Source: Carnobacterium_B sp045617425
GTDB lineage: Bacteria > Bacillota > Bacilli > Lactobacillales > Carnobacteriaceae
Reading direction: 5' to 3'
Assembly: GCF_045617425.1 (NCBI RefSeq)
Contig: NZ_JAZLIO010000009.1
Span: forward strand, 496,001 to 560,000
Length of the DNA stretch: 64,000 nucleotides
The notes under the pieces were generated by a model. The model saw nothing but the letters and a program-made list of their open reading frames with translations, was not told the DNA's origin and did not search any database. Positions 45,420-54,925 of this stretch are shown one piece after another. A program made the translations under genes and the position numbers. Each line of letters starts with the position of its first letter. Position 1 is the stretch's first letter.

Positions 45420-46316
45420 TTATTTCTTTGTAACCCCGTGTCCACCAAATTCATTTCTAAGTGCAGCGACCACTTTTCCTGTAAAAGTATCTTCTTCTAG
45501 AGATCGGTACCGCATCATTAATGAGAGTGCGATTACAGGTGTTGGAACTTTTGCTTCCATAGCGGCTTCTACCGTCCATTTTCCTTCACCAGACGATTGC
45601 ATAATTCCTTTTATTTCATCAAGATGGGCATCTTTTTGAAAGGCACTTTCTGCCAATTCCATCAGCCAGCTTCTAATGACCGATCCGTTATTCCAGACTT
45701 TTGATACATCGGCCAAATCATATTCGAATTCACTCTTTTCAACAACTTCAAAACCTTCAGCCATCGCTTGCATCATGCCATATTCTATACCGTTGTGGAC
45801 CATTTTCAAGTAATGTCCACTACCAGATTTTCCAGTATATAAATACCCATCTTTTACACAAATACCTTTTAAAACGGGTTCAATCACTGCAAATGCTTCT
45901 GAGTTGCCTCCAACCATTAAACAAGCACCTGCATTAGCACCGCTCGTACCACCTGATGTTCCCATATCTAAGAAATGAATGCCTTTTGTTGCAGATATAT
46001 TAGCGTGTCGAATGGAATCTTTGTAATGTGAATTTCCTCCGTCAATGATGATATCATCTGGTCCCAACAACTCATTCACTTCACTTAAAACAGCCTCTAA
46101 TGGATCTCCTGCTGGAACCATAATCCAAATAATTTTAGGATGTTTAAGACTATTAACCAATTCTTTTAGGTCTTTCGCTGTCTTTATTCCTCTTGCATCA
46201 GCTTGTTTTCTTGCTGCCTCGAAACTATCGTAACCTACAACATGATGACCATTTTTTTGTAAATTCAAGGCTAAATTATAACCCATTTTTCCTAATCCAA
46301 CTAATCCAATTTCCAA
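45420..46316 (-). CDS. 6-phosphogluconate dehydrogenase, short (YqeC/GndA2-like) type
   Basis: A 298-residue decarboxylating dehydrogenase, giving ribulose-5-phosphate, CO2 and NAD(P)H. The Rossmann loop GLGKMG is at residues 7-12, followed by DGGNSHYKDS, GTSGGTSGANAG and the catalytic HNGIEYGMMQ. The classic enzyme has about 470 residues; this short form corresponds to B. subtilis YqeC (about 297). I choose TTG 46316 because AAGGAG is 8 bp upstream; a GTG at 46325 overlaps that site. It is divergent from an RpiR regulator, its likely controller. Confidence 0.88.
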   Translation of the reverse strand: MEIGLVGLGKMGYNLALNLQKNGHHVVGYDSFEAARKQADARGIKTAKDLKELVNSLKHPKIIWIMVPAGDPLEAVLSEVNELLGPDDIIIDGGNSHYKDSIRHANISATKGIHFLDMGTSGGTSGANAGACLMVGGNSEAFAVIEPVLKGICVKDGYLYTGKSGSGHYLKMVHNGIEYGMMQAMAEGFEVVEKSEFEYDLADVSKVWNNGSVIRSWLMELAESAFQKDAHLDEIKGIMQSSGEGKWTVEAAMEAKVPTPVIALSLMMRYRSLEEDTFTGKVVAALRNEFGGHGVTKK

Positions 46317-46346
46317 TTTCACCACTCCTTATGTATTTATGGTTTT

Positions 46347-46375
46347 AGTATATGGAATATTTTTTCTTTTTGCAA
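46347..46375 (-). promoter_or_regulatory. promoter of the 6-phosphogluconate dehydrogenase gene
   Basis: TTGCAA (46375-46370), a 17-bp spacer and TATACT (46352-46347). The divergent rpiR gene likely uses a TATACT near 46413; the 130-bp gap would hold the operator, but no clear palindrome was found. Confidence 0.65.
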
Positions 46376-46447
46376 CCATTAAAAAAAATATTTTTTCTTG
46401 ATAGTTTTATGCTATACTTACTAAAACTCTTTTAAGTAGGTGAAGAT

Positions 46448-47296
46448 ATGAAAACACAAGATATTAACTTAAAAATCAAATCAATTTATCGCGATTTAAG
46501 CAGCAAGGAAAAAATGATTGCAGATTTCATCCTTTTACATCCTGAAGAAGTAATGCACGGAACTATCAGCAACATTTCAGATACGATCCAAGTTGCAGAC
46601 GCTACTTTTTTTCGATTTTGTAAACGCTTAGGTTATAATGGATTTCAAGATTTTAAAATTGCCTTAGCTTCAGAAAAAGTATCGAGTTCTTTATCTATCC
46701 ACGAAAATATTTCTAAAGAAGACAATGAATTATTGATGGCACAAAAAGTTTTTGATTCCAATATCAAGTCTTTAAATGACACAAAAAAATTATTAGATGA
46801 GCAAGAACTTATCAAAGCTGTTCAGTTTTTAACGGCTGCTAAAACAATCGGCTTCTTTGGTGTTGGCGGCTCTAGTATTATTGCAATGGATGCTTACCAT
46901 AAATTTTTACGGACCCCACTAAACTCTACCTATACACAAGATACTCATATCCAAATGATGCAAGCTTCTCGTTTGACGGAAAATGATTGCGCTATTATCA
47001 TTTCACATTCTGGTATCACAAAAGACACGATCCAGTTGGCTGAAATTATTAAAGAAAAAAAAGCCAAAGCAATTATTATTACGAGTTACTCCCTTTCTCC
47101 TTTAGCGAAGTTCGCAGATGCTTTATTGTTATCAACCGCTGAAGAAACGGACTACCGCTCTGAGGCCTTAACTTCTCGTATCACACAACTCAGTTTAATA
47201 GATGCTTTATTTGTTAGCGTTATGTTCAAAACAGGCGATTTTGCCACACATTCTCTAGAGGAAGTTCGCAAGGTAATTTCTCAAACCAAACTGTGA
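46448..47296 (+). CDS. RpiR-family transcriptional regulator
   Basis: A 282-residue regulator. The N-terminal helix-turn-helix (about 1-77) contains VADATFFRFCKRLGYNGFQDFKIAL, and the SIS domain follows with GFFGVGGSSIIAMDAYHKFLR and IISHSGITKDTIQLA. The effector is probably a sugar phosphate or 6-phosphogluconate, given the divergent dehydrogenase 131 bp away. It is one of two RpiR regulators in the window and is not closely alike to the one at 23856. Confidence 0.88.
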   Translation: MKTQDINLKIKSIYRDLSSKEKMIADFILLHPEEVMHGTISNISDTIQVADATFFRFCKRLGYNGFQDFKIALASEKVSSSLSIHENISKEDNELLMAQKVFDSNIKSLNDTKKLLDEQELIKAVQFLTAAKTIGFFGVGGSSIIAMDAYHKFLRTPLNSTYTQDTHIQMMQASRLTENDCAIIISHSGITKDTIQLAEIIKEKKAKAIIITSYSLSPLAKFADALLLSTAEETDYRSEALTSRITQLSLIDALFVSVMFKTGDFATHSLEEVRKVISQTKL

Positions 47297-47426
47297 TGAT
47301 CTTTTTATTCTTACATGCTAAGTCTTTCATTCTATTATTGATATGTTTAAGAATTTAATATTTTATATCACTTTGTTTAAGCAGATGAATAACTTGCAAC
47401 CGTTCTCTTTTTTTAAGCCCTTTTCT

Positions 47427-47456
47427 TTGCTTTCCGTTCTTTTTATTTTATATAAT
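47427..47456 (+). promoter_or_regulatory. promoter of the YflT/DUF2382 stress protein gene
   Basis: TTGCTT (47427-47432), an 18-bp spacer and the consensus -10 TATAAT (47451-47456), 45 bp before the ATG. Confidence 0.65.
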
Positions 47457-47501
47457 GATTATGAATCATACAAAATAAATCTTAGGGAGGAATAGAATAT
47501 T

Positions 47502-48437
47502 ATGAGTAAATTTGTAAAAGGAAGTTACCTCACATTTGAAGATGCAAGAATCGCTATTGATGAAGTTGTTACAGAAGGTTACGATAATAACTTAATTACA
47601 CTCGTCACAAATAGAGAAACGGCTGATACTTTACCTAATGATTTAGAAGTAGGCGTTTCTACAGAACACGCCGATAAAAATGATGATAACGGTGAGTCAT
47701 TTATGGATAAAGTAAAAAACGTTTTTACAATGAGCGATGATGAAGCAGAAAATGCAAATGTAGATACAACAGATGAAGGTTACGAAGCAGATGAGACAGT
47801 CTTGAGCAGCTATAAAGATGATATCAATAATGGCTCTATTGTAGTATTGGTAGATGACTTTTCTGAAGAATCTGGAGCTGAAGACTTTGATAACAGCACT
47901 CCATTTGGAGCAACCGACACACCTACCACTCCTAATGTTCCTCCTACTGATTCAATAGATACTGTAGATACCGTCGACACAATAGACACGACTGATTATT
48001 CAACGTTGGATACTGAGACAGAAGATGCCACATTAACAGATGAAGAAAGAATCCAACTTAAAGAAGAACGTTTAGATGTAGGTACGACAGAAGTTCAAAC
48101 TGGCGAAGTAACTATCAATAAAACGGTTGATGAAGAAACAAAAACCGTTGATGTTCCTGTAAAACACGAAGAAGTTACCATTGAAAGACATCCTGTAACG
48201 GATAGTACTCCTGTAGAGGAGTCGCTTGAACTCGAAGATGAAACACTTGTTATACCTGTAACTGAAGAACAAATTGATGTTAATAAACGTTCAGTTGTTA
48301 CTGATGAAGTAACAATTAATAAAGATACTAAAGAAGATGTCAAAGAAGTTACAGATACCGTTCGTAGAGAGAATTTAGATGTACAAACACATGGAGACGT
48401 CACAGTTGAAGATGAAGATGACACTACACCTCTATAA
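47502..48437 (+). CDS. stress protein with YflT and YsnF/AvaK (DUF2382) domains
   Basis: A 311-residue highly acidic protein. The YflT-type domain covers about 1-130 (SYLTFEDARIAIDEVVTEGYDNNLITLV), then an Asp/Thr-rich linker, then two DUF2382-type repeats from LKEERLDVGTTEVQTGEV with the recurring (E/V)VTI(N/E)K pattern. No signal peptide or membrane segment is seen. Function is unknown; relatives are general-stress proteins. It shares the N-terminal domain with the protein at 13747-14250. GGGAGG precedes the ATG. Confidence 0.82.
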   Translation: MSKFVKGSYLTFEDARIAIDEVVTEGYDNNLITLVTNRETADTLPNDLEVGVSTEHADKNDDNGESFMDKVKNVFTMSDDEAENANVDTTDEGYEADETVLSSYKDDINNGSIVVLVDDFSEESGAEDFDNSTPFGATDTPTTPNVPPTDSIDTVDTVDTIDTTDYSTLDTETEDATLTDEERIQLKEERLDVGTTEVQTGEVTINKTVDEETKTVDVPVKHEEVTIERHPVTDSTPVEESLELEDETLVIPVTEEQIDVNKRSVVTDEVTINKDTKEDVKEVTDTVRRENLDVQTHGDVTVEDEDDTTPL

Positions 48438-48469
48438 AATAAAGTGATTTTTCTAGATTGAAGAAATGA

Positions 48470-48507
48470 AGGCATCAATAGAGGAATTTCCTTATTGATG
48501 CTTTTTT
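48470..48507 (+). terminator. terminator after the stress protein gene
   Basis: GCATCAATA pairs with TATTGATGC around 12 nt, then TTTTTT. Confidence 0.88.
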
Positions 48508-48627
48508 GATACCTACATCTTTTTTTTAAGCAAAGAAATTAGGTACGTTAAATAGAAAAAAAGTATATTTGTTCCATTATTAATGAAGAAAACTATCTTA
48601 AACTATCATATATGAGGAGGAACTGTA

Positions 48628-49425
48628 ATGGATTTGGGTATTTCAGGAAAAATCGCATTAGTCACTGGTGCTGATTCAGGAATTGGATGGGAAACTGCGC
48701 GTATCCTTTTAGAAGAAGGCGCATCAGTCATTCTAACTGATAAAGATCCAGATAAATTAGCTATAGCTGCTGAAAGAATCGGACATTCGAATCAAGTCTT
48801 CTTTTTTCCAGCAGATATTACAAATAGTGAAGAGTTAAAAGAACTTCATCAAAAAATTGCTGCAAAGATTGGAAAAATCGATATTTTAGTTCAGTCTGCA
48901 GGCATCACCGGCGCACAGGGACTTTTCCACGAATTAGATGATGAGGGTTGGACAACGACTCTTGAAGTAGACTTGTTAGGTCCTGTTCGTTTGGTGAATG
49001 AATTTTTGCCCGACCTAAGAGCTGGCGGTTGGGGAAGACTCGTCTTCATTGCTTCTGAGGATGCGGTTCAACCTTATGATGATGAGCTTCCATATTGTTG
49101 TGCAAAAGCCGGTATTCTTGCACTATCAAAAGGACTTTCACGAACATATGCTCGTGAAGGCCTATTAGTCAACTCTGTTTCACCTGCTTTTATCGAAACA
49201 CCGATGACGGATGCGATGATGGAAAAAAGATCTAAAGAATTACAAGTCTCAAAAGACGAAGCTATTCAGTCTTTTCTTGATCAAAAAAGACCTTATCTTG
49301 AACTTAAGCGTCGTGGTCAAACTGAAGAAGTCGCTGCAGTTATTGCCTTTCTCTGTTCGGACAAAGCTTCATTTGTAAATGGCTCAAATTACCGTGTAGA
49401 TGCAGGTTCTGTAGCAACAATTTAG
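48628..49425 (+). CDS. short-chain dehydrogenase/reductase
   Basis: A 265-residue classical SDR. TGADSGIG (13-20) binds the cofactor, QSAG stands for the usual NNAG, and YCCAK holds the catalytic Tyr and Lys; the end FVNGSNYRVDAGS is typical. The substrate is unknown. The next gene starts 24 bp on, so both form an operon of redox enzymes. GAGGAGGA precedes the ATG. Confidence 0.85.
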   Translation: MDLGISGKIALVTGADSGIGWETARILLEEGASVILTDKDPDKLAIAAERIGHSNQVFFFPADITNSEELKELHQKIAAKIGKIDILVQSAGITGAQGLFHELDDEGWTTTLEVDLLGPVRLVNEFLPDLRAGGWGRLVFIASEDAVQPYDDELPYCCAKAGILALSKGLSRTYAREGLLVNSVSPAFIETPMTDAMMEKRSKELQVSKDEAIQSFLDQKRPYLELKRRGQTEEVAAVIAFLCSDKASFVNGSNYRVDAGSVATI

Positions 49426-49449
49426 CAACTAAAGTGGAGGTTATTTATC

Positions 49450-50679
49450 ATGACAAATTACACAACAGAAAAATTAAATCCCCAAGTATTAGCTAACTAT
49501 TACGATTATTTAATTATTGGTGGAGGAATGGCTGCAGATACTGCAGCAAGAGGTATTCGTGAACATGATGTGTTTGGCAGTATCGGAATACTTTCTTCTG
49601 ATAGCGATGAGCCTTACACAAGGCCAGCTTTATCTAAAAAGTTATGGACTGATCCATCCTTCACTGAAGATCAAATTACACTTAATACTGCAAAAGAAAC
49701 TAAAGATACAACCCTAAGACTCAATACCACCGTTTCAGCTATTGAGCGAGACCAGCATAGAGTCAAACTAAAAGACGGCACATCAATTGCTTATAATAAA
49801 TTGCTACTCGTTACGGGTGGAGAGCCTAAAAAAATTGATGGTCCGGATGATGAACATGTGATTTTATTTAGAGAATGGTCTGATTATAGACGTCTCCGTG
49901 ATTTTTCTGGAAATAATCAACATGTTGTCGTTGTAGGCGGTGGATATATTGGATCAGAATTAGCCGCTGGATTAATTCAAAACAACACAAAAGTGACGCT
50001 TATTTATCCTGATGAGGTGTTAGGAGGCAGTCAATTTCCTAGTGAACTAGCAAAAGAATATGAAAGTTCTTTCCGCGAAGCTGGTGTGGAACTTTTAAAT
50101 GGTAAACGTGCTGATTCTTATACAAAAAAAGATGGAAAGTTTATACTCCAACTTGATGATGGGTCTACTGTTGAAGGCGATACAATCGTCATTGGCTTAG
50201 GTGTGTCTCCTCGTATTTCACTAGCTGAAGATAGTGGCCTTAAAGTAGAAGATGGTGTGTACGTTGATGAACAATTGCGTACTACTGATCCAGCTATTTG
50301 GGCTGCTGGTGATATTGCCTATTATCCGGATAAAATTTTGGGCAGAACTCGTATCGAACATGTGGATCATGCCAGAAAATCTGGTAAAGCCGCCGGTAAA
50401 GCAATGGCGGGTTCAACTGAGCCTTATGCATATACACCTTACTTCTATTCTGTTGTTTTTTCTATTTCGTGGAAAGCAATTGGTACACTAGACTCTTCCT
50501 TAACAATACTAATTGATGAAATTGGGAATGGTAAAGTAGTTTATTACTTAGAGGATGATCTTCCTGTAGGTATTTTAACTTGGAATGTAGAGCCTAATCT
50601 AGATGAAGTGCGTGCAGTCCTAAGCAATCCACCTATCAACCCACAATCATTAAAGGGATTAATTCAAGAAAAAAAATAA
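49450..50679 (+). CDS. FAD-dependent NAD(P)H oxidoreductase (monodehydroascorbate/ferredoxin reductase-like)
   Basis: A 409-residue flavoprotein. The FAD loop IIGGGMAADTAARGIRE is near residue 22, TRPALSK and LLLVTGG follow, and a second Rossmann loop VVVGGGYIGSELAAGL near 158 binds NAD(P)H. AAGDIAYYPD closes the FAD site. The electron acceptor is unknown; no ferredoxin or rubredoxin gene is adjacent. It lies 24 bp after the SDR gene and is followed by a bidirectional terminator. Confidence 0.85.
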   Translation: MTNYTTEKLNPQVLANYYDYLIIGGGMAADTAARGIREHDVFGSIGILSSDSDEPYTRPALSKKLWTDPSFTEDQITLNTAKETKDTTLRLNTTVSAIERDQHRVKLKDGTSIAYNKLLLVTGGEPKKIDGPDDEHVILFREWSDYRRLRDFSGNNQHVVVVGGGYIGSELAAGLIQNNTKVTLIYPDEVLGGSQFPSELAKEYESSFREAGVELLNGKRADSYTKKDGKFILQLDDGSTVEGDTIVIGLGVSPRISLAEDSGLKVEDGVYVDEQLRTTDPAIWAAGDIAYYPDKILGRTRIEHVDHARKSGKAAGKAMAGSTEPYAYTPYFYSVVFSISWKAIGTLDSSLTILIDEIGNGKVVYYLEDDLPVGILTWNVEPNLDEVRAVLSNPPINPQSLKGLIQEKK

Positions 50680-50689
50680 CTGCTTACTT

Positions 50690-50745
50690 AAAATAGCCTC
50701 ACTTTCTCGCTAATTGAATACAGCTTAGAGAGTGAAGGCTATTTT
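50690..50745. terminator. bidirectional terminator after the flavoprotein gene
   Basis: AAAATAGCCT pairs with AGGCTATTTT, with an inner ACTTTCTC/GAGAGTG stem. It also serves the convergent thioredoxin-like gene, whose stop lies at its edge. Confidence 0.85.
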
Positions 50746-51082
50746 ATCTATTTGCACAATTTTCAGTAACTTGTTGAAACTTCTTATATAAATCATTCAT
50801 TACAACGAATCGTGCTTCACGGATAACTTCTTTCCTTTCATTAAATAACAACAATGATGGAACAGTAAAAACTGTGAATTGGCTAGCCACTTCTGGAATA
50901 ATATCTGCATTGACTTGAATTGGTCGAATAGATGGAAATTCTTTTAGCATGCTTTGTACTTGGGGTTGAACAGCATGACAAATCCCACAGTCTTCTCTTG
51001 AAATATAAACAAAAGCAAGAGAATTTTCATTAATAAATTGGATAACTTGATTCATGGATGTTGCCTGAGTAAATGTATTCAT
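50744..51082 (-). CDS. thioredoxin-like protein with CGIC active site
   Basis: A 112-residue thioredoxin-fold protein. The active site is C32-G-I-C35 in place of the usual CGPC, and the cis-Pro segment is TVPSLLLF. No signal peptide is present, so it acts in the cytosol as a thiol reductant or bacillithiol-type partner. AAGAAGG precedes ATG 51082. It is downstream of the GNAT gene by about 90 bp. Confidence 0.85.
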   Translation of the reverse strand: MNTFTQATSMNQVIQFINENSLAFVYISREDCGICHAVQPQVQSMLKEFPSIRPIQVNADIIPEVASQFTVFTVPSLLLFNERKEVIREARFVVMNDLYKKFQQVTENCANR

Positions 51083-51171
51083 TTCTTAACCTTCTTTCTA
51101 TAAGTTGACTCTCCATTATAGAAACTTGACAAGAATGAGTTTTACAGCTCTATAACTAGTACGAAAATTAA

Positions 51172-51723
51172 TTAAGATAAATAGTCTTGTTTGAGAATAG
51201 AGTAATGAACATCATCAATATATCGTTTTTTGTGGATTCTATTTTTTCTTAGTGTTCCTTCATAAGTCATACCTAAACGTTTCATTACTTTTCCAGACAT
51301 TGGATTTTCACTATCATGGCAAGCAAAAATTCGTTCCAGTCCTAATGTTTCGAATCCCAGCTCAAGAATTATTTTTCCTGCTTCTGTAATATATCCGCTT
51401 CCCCAATATTGCTTATTTAATGTGTATCCGATCTCCGCACTATTTTTTTCTTCCTTCAACCTTAAATCAATTGTACCAATCATCTTTTTTGTTTTTTTCA
51501 ATACAATGCCGTATTTCCCTAGAGGTTCTTTCATAAAATAATTAGCAATATTTTTTCTCGTTTCTTCTAAATTCTGATGCTTTTCAAAAACAAAACGAAC
51601 AGTCTCTTCATCAGAAGCATATTCATACATATCTTCCGCATCCGACAAAACGATTGGCCGCAACTGGATACGTTTCCCCTCTAAGTGATTGTAACAGCTC
51701 AGTAAATAACTATATTCTTCCAT
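51172..51723 (-). CDS. RimJ/RimL-type GNAT N-acetyltransferase
   Basis: A 183-residue acetyltransferase. RIQLRPIVLSDAEDMYEYASDEE is the typical start, AEIGYTLNKQYWGSGYITEA the acetyl-CoA loop and HDSENPMSGKVMKRLGMTYEG the conserved end. It acetylates an amino group of an unknown protein or small molecule. The ATG at 51723 follows GGGGGTGGAG. Confidence 0.85.
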   Translation of the reverse strand: MEEYSYLLSCYNHLEGKRIQLRPIVLSDAEDMYEYASDEETVRFVFEKHQNLEETRKNIANYFMKEPLGKYGIVLKKTKKMIGTIDLRLKEEKNSAEIGYTLNKQYWGSGYITEAGKIILELGFETLGLERIFACHDSENPMSGKVMKRLGMTYEGTLRKNRIHKKRYIDDVHYSILKQDYLS

Positions 51724-51942
51724 TCACTCCACCCCCGTTTCTCTTTTAATTTAGCAGGATAGATCCAGTCAGTCAACCCCCATGGATTTTTTGCTTTTCC
51801 ATAAACCCATAAGGATTGACTGTTTATTATTGACAATAGTTTATAAATTCGTAAGCTTAATGTAAAGCCTTACAAATCATGATCATTTTTCAACCGATTC
51901 TTAATCCGTCTAGTTAAATTAATAAAGTTGGGAGGGAATGTT

Positions 51943-52908
51943 ATGATTTCAATAGTTGTTCCAATTCGTAATGTTGAAAAATCGCTGACTAAATGTTTAC
52001 AAAGTATTAAAGGTCAGACTTATCATCATTTGCAAGTCATTTTAATTGATATTGGTTCAATTGATAAAAGTGGTGAAATTTGTGAAAAATTCGCTAAAAA
52101 TGATTCTAGATTTATAGTTATCCACATTCCAAATAGTAATCTTTCTGTTGCTAAAAATATTGGGTTATCTCATGCTCAAGGAGAATATGTTTGTTTTATT
52201 AATGCTGTTGATTGGATTGACGCAGAAATGTTGGAACGTCTCATCACAACAAATAAGCTATTCAATGCAGATATGATCACTTGCAGATATTTCGAAGATA
52301 CTATTTCAGAACTCTATCTCGTTCCTGGACCTGATGAAACAAGAATGATATCAAAAAATGAAGCCATTCAACTCTGTTTAGCTCAAACTAGAGCTTATGG
52401 GTTTTTATGTAATAAACTTTTTAAATTAGATATATTTAACTCTCATCCCACTATCCGTTTTGATGAACAAATAAGTTATTATGAAGATTTATTAGTAGTT
52501 ATACAATGTTTCTTTAAAAGCCAAACCATTATTTACAGCCCACCCCCTCATTACCACTATTATCTTAGTCGCCATTTACCCATAAGTGTGATACAAATTA
52601 AAGGGAAATTAACCGGTCTAACTGCACTAGAACATGCCATCAATCTATTAGTACAAGACTCTACAATCGATACACGCATACTTAAAGATTATTATATCAG
52701 GCTAACCCTCTCTTCTTTATTTCTCTTAATTCCCTTAGAAAATGTGAATAGTCCACTAATAAATGAACTTAAGCAGAATTTATACCATTATGGTTTGTAT
52801 GAACACAAAGACAACGATTTAAGGAAATGTCATTTAATAACTCGTAGAAATATTGGATTAGGTAAAATTTATTGGGATATGTTTTACAAAAAAAAACTAG
52901 CAGAATAA
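51943..52908 (+). CDS. family 2 glycosyltransferase with altered nucleotide-binding motifs
   Basis: A 321-residue GT-A-fold protein. ISIVVPIRNVEKSLTKCLQSI is a classic family 2 start. The usual DDGSTD motif reads DIGSID (36-41) and the DxD motif region reads NAVD (87-90), so acidic residues that hold UDP and metal are partly lost, while the EDLLVV region downstream is kept. Activity may be reduced or altered. I choose ATG 51943 because GGGAGG lies upstream of it; the frame is open from TTG 51928. No other capsule or wall-glycan genes are adjacent. Confidence 0.78.
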   Translation: MISIVVPIRNVEKSLTKCLQSIKGQTYHHLQVILIDIGSIDKSGEICEKFAKNDSRFIVIHIPNSNLSVAKNIGLSHAQGEYVCFINAVDWIDAEMLERLITTNKLFNADMITCRYFEDTISELYLVPGPDETRMISKNEAIQLCLAQTRAYGFLCNKLFKLDIFNSHPTIRFDEQISYYEDLLVVIQCFFKSQTIIYSPPPHYHYYLSRHLPISVIQIKGKLTGLTALEHAINLLVQDSTIDTRILKDYYIRLTLSSLFLLIPLENVNSPLINELKQNLYHYGLYEHKDNDLRKCHLITRRNIGLGKIYWDMFYKKKLAE

Positions 52909-52945
52909 TCAAGGTTAAAATACTATAATTAGGTGATTTATCCTT

Positions 52946-52990
52946 AAAGAAAAAGAGTCCCTTTTGAAAAAGGAGTGACTCTTTTTCTTT
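52946..52990 (+). terminator. terminator after the glycosyltransferase gene
   Basis: AAAGAAAAAGAGTC pairs with GACTCTTTTTCTTT with further pairing inside. Confidence 0.85.
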
Positions 52991-53241
52991 CTTATTAAAT
53001 TTTTAAAATTTTCCCCACTTTATAAAAATAGATTCTTGATAAGAATAACCTGGACTTTCTAACTGTTATACTTATTTTTAAAAGCCATTTCATTCTCTAT
53101 ATAGTGTCACTGTGTCATGGAAACAGCTATTCATGGACAATTGAAAACAAAAAAATCTCACTCTTCCAAGGAAAAGTGAGATTTATATGAGAAACGAAGT
53201 TAGATTTTATTCACGTCTTAATTTTTATAGTAAGTTTAGTG
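52991..53241. other. intergenic region holding a hairpin repeat
   Basis: Besides the repeat at 53153-53184, GTGTCATGGAAACAGC and TTCATGGACAATTG (about 53111-53142) look like a further decayed unit of the same repeat type. No gene is seen. Confidence 0.4.
53153..53184. repeat. hairpin repeat related to the array at 17214-17397
   Basis: AAATCTCACTCTTCC pairs with GGAAAAGTGAGATTT (one mismatch). The core TCTCACTCTTCC followed by GGAAAAG is shared with the left arms of the four units near degV. Confidence 0.6.
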
Positions 53242-53523
53242 TTAAGCTTTCTCAGCTTCTTTTCTTATTTGAGCAGTGCTTGTTTGGGTATCATCTGAAA
53301 GTAACTTATTGGCAATGAGTAAGAGTATTGGAAGAATGACGTCATCTGCATATCCCACTACTGGAATAAAGTCAGGGATAAAATCGATTGGACTAATGAT
53401 ATAGAGGATGATCCCTGCTACCATTAATTTCTTTTTCCCGCTTGTTTTTGTATTAAATAAAGAAAGAATGAGAGACTTCACTTGTGACATTGGGGTCCTA
53501 TTTTGCTTTGTCTTCATTTTCAT
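53242..53523 (-). CDS. YkvA-family (DUF1232) small membrane protein
   Basis: A 93-residue protein. The DUF1232 signature YIISPIDFIPDFIPVVGYADDVILPILLL is complete in the middle. It would span the membrane once or twice. Function is unknown. GGAGG precedes the ATG at 53523. It is monocistronic. Confidence 0.85.
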   Translation of the reverse strand: MKMKTKQNRTPMSQVKSLILSLFNTKTSGKKKLMVAGIILYIISPIDFIPDFIPVVGYADDVILPILLLIANKLLSDDTQTSTAQIRKEAEKA

Positions 53524-53605
53524 TTTTACATGACCTCCATTTTTTTTGACTACAGTTAGTATAACTGTAGCAAAATTAGAATGTATCGGTCTAAAGCATG
53601 ATTTT

Positions 53606-54925
53606 TCAGGCTAACTCTTTGACTTTTTTTGAAAAATCTGTCATTTCAACTGCTAGATTGGAACGCAAATCAGATAAATCATGATTCACCAATTGTTTGT
53701 TCCGGACTACTGCTGCTCCATTGATAAAGACATCACGCACGTTTGATGCATTTGCAGAATAAACTAGCGCTGCATAAGGATCAAAAATTGGAAACATATT
53801 GACTGAAGTCGTTTCGATCAATACGATATCAGCTTTCTTTCCAAATTCCAAAGAACCAATTTCATCGGACATATTCAATACTTTCGCTCCTTCAATAGTG
53901 GCCATTGCTACAATCTCTTTAGCAGGAAAAGCCTTTCTATCGTTTAAAGCTGTTTTATGAAAATTAGCCACGAGTTTCATTTGCGTAAATAAGTCCAATG
54001 TATTGCCACTGCTTGGTCCATCTGTTCCTAAACCTACTGGAATAGCTAGATCACGCATTTCTTGTATTGGAGCGACGCCTTTAGCTGATTTTGTATTCGC
54101 TCCAATACAATGAGCAACTCCGACTCCTTCTTGTTTTAAGATTTGGAGATCCTTATCAGATATATGAATACAATGAGCCGCGATAAAACGCGGACTAAGA
54201 ACACCGATTGATTGTAAAAATTCTACAGGTGTAGCACTATACTTTTCTCTAAAATGGTTCATTTCATAATCCATTTCTGCTACATGCATGGTCATTGGAA
54301 TATCGTACTCTTCTGCTAAATCAGCGGCTGCTTTTAATGCTTTAGGGTCATTGGTATTTGGTGCATGAGGAGCAATCGCTGGCGTGATCAATTCGTGGTC
54401 GATCCATTTTGGAATAAACTTTTTTGCATACTCAATGCCACCATGAGCTTTTGGAGCATCGCAAGTTGGAAAATCAACAATGGTCTCTCCTAAAACGGCT
54501 CGAGATTTCATTTCATCAGTAGCTTGCGCTAGAGCATCTTCAAAATAATACATATCTGTAAATGTCGTAACACCAGCCAATTGCATTTCAGCAATTGCGT
54601 ATTTGCCACTATGATAGGCTAATTCTTTCGTCATACAAGCTTTTTCTAACGGAAACAAAAAACGACGCAATCGATCAGGACAATCATCACCTAACGACCG
54701 AAAAGGGATCATGCCAATATGAGTGTGTGTATTCACCATTCCAGGAATCGCAATCGTTTGATAACCATCAATTACTTCATCAAAGTTACTTTCTGATTGT
54801 AAGAGCTGATCATATGAACCTATTTCCAATATTTCATTGTCTTCTATAATTAAGTAACCATCAGAATATTCAGTACGCCTGGCATCCATCGTTAAGATAT
54901 GGCTGTTTTTAATTAAAGTCTTCAT
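53606..54925 (-). CDS. amidohydrolase of the SAH/MTA deaminase-chlorohydrolase group
   Basis: A 439-residue metal-dependent deaminase. Metal and catalytic residues appear as HTHIGM (67-72), HVAEMDYE, AHCIHIS and LGTDGPSSGN. The group deaminates S-adenosylhomocysteine, methylthioadenosine, guanine or other purines; the exact substrate is open. Its ATG overlaps the stop of the adenine deaminase gene by 4 bp, so the two are coupled. This suggests purine deamination as common theme. Confidence 0.82.
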   Translation of the reverse strand: MKTLIKNSHILTMDARRTEYSDGYLIIEDNEILEIGSYDQLLQSESNFDEVIDGYQTIAIPGMVNTHTHIGMIPFRSLGDDCPDRLRRFLFPLEKACMTKELAYHSGKYAIAEMQLAGVTTFTDMYYFEDALAQATDEMKSRAVLGETIVDFPTCDAPKAHGGIEYAKKFIPKWIDHELITPAIAPHAPNTNDPKALKAAADLAEEYDIPMTMHVAEMDYEMNHFREKYSATPVEFLQSIGVLSPRFIAAHCIHISDKDLQILKQEGVGVAHCIGANTKSAKGVAPIQEMRDLAIPVGLGTDGPSSGNTLDLFTQMKLVANFHKTALNDRKAFPAKEIVAMATIEGAKVLNMSDEIGSLEFGKKADIVLIETTSVNMFPIFDPYAALVYSANASNVRDVFINGAAVVRNKQLVNHDLSDLRSNLAVEMTDFSKKVKELA

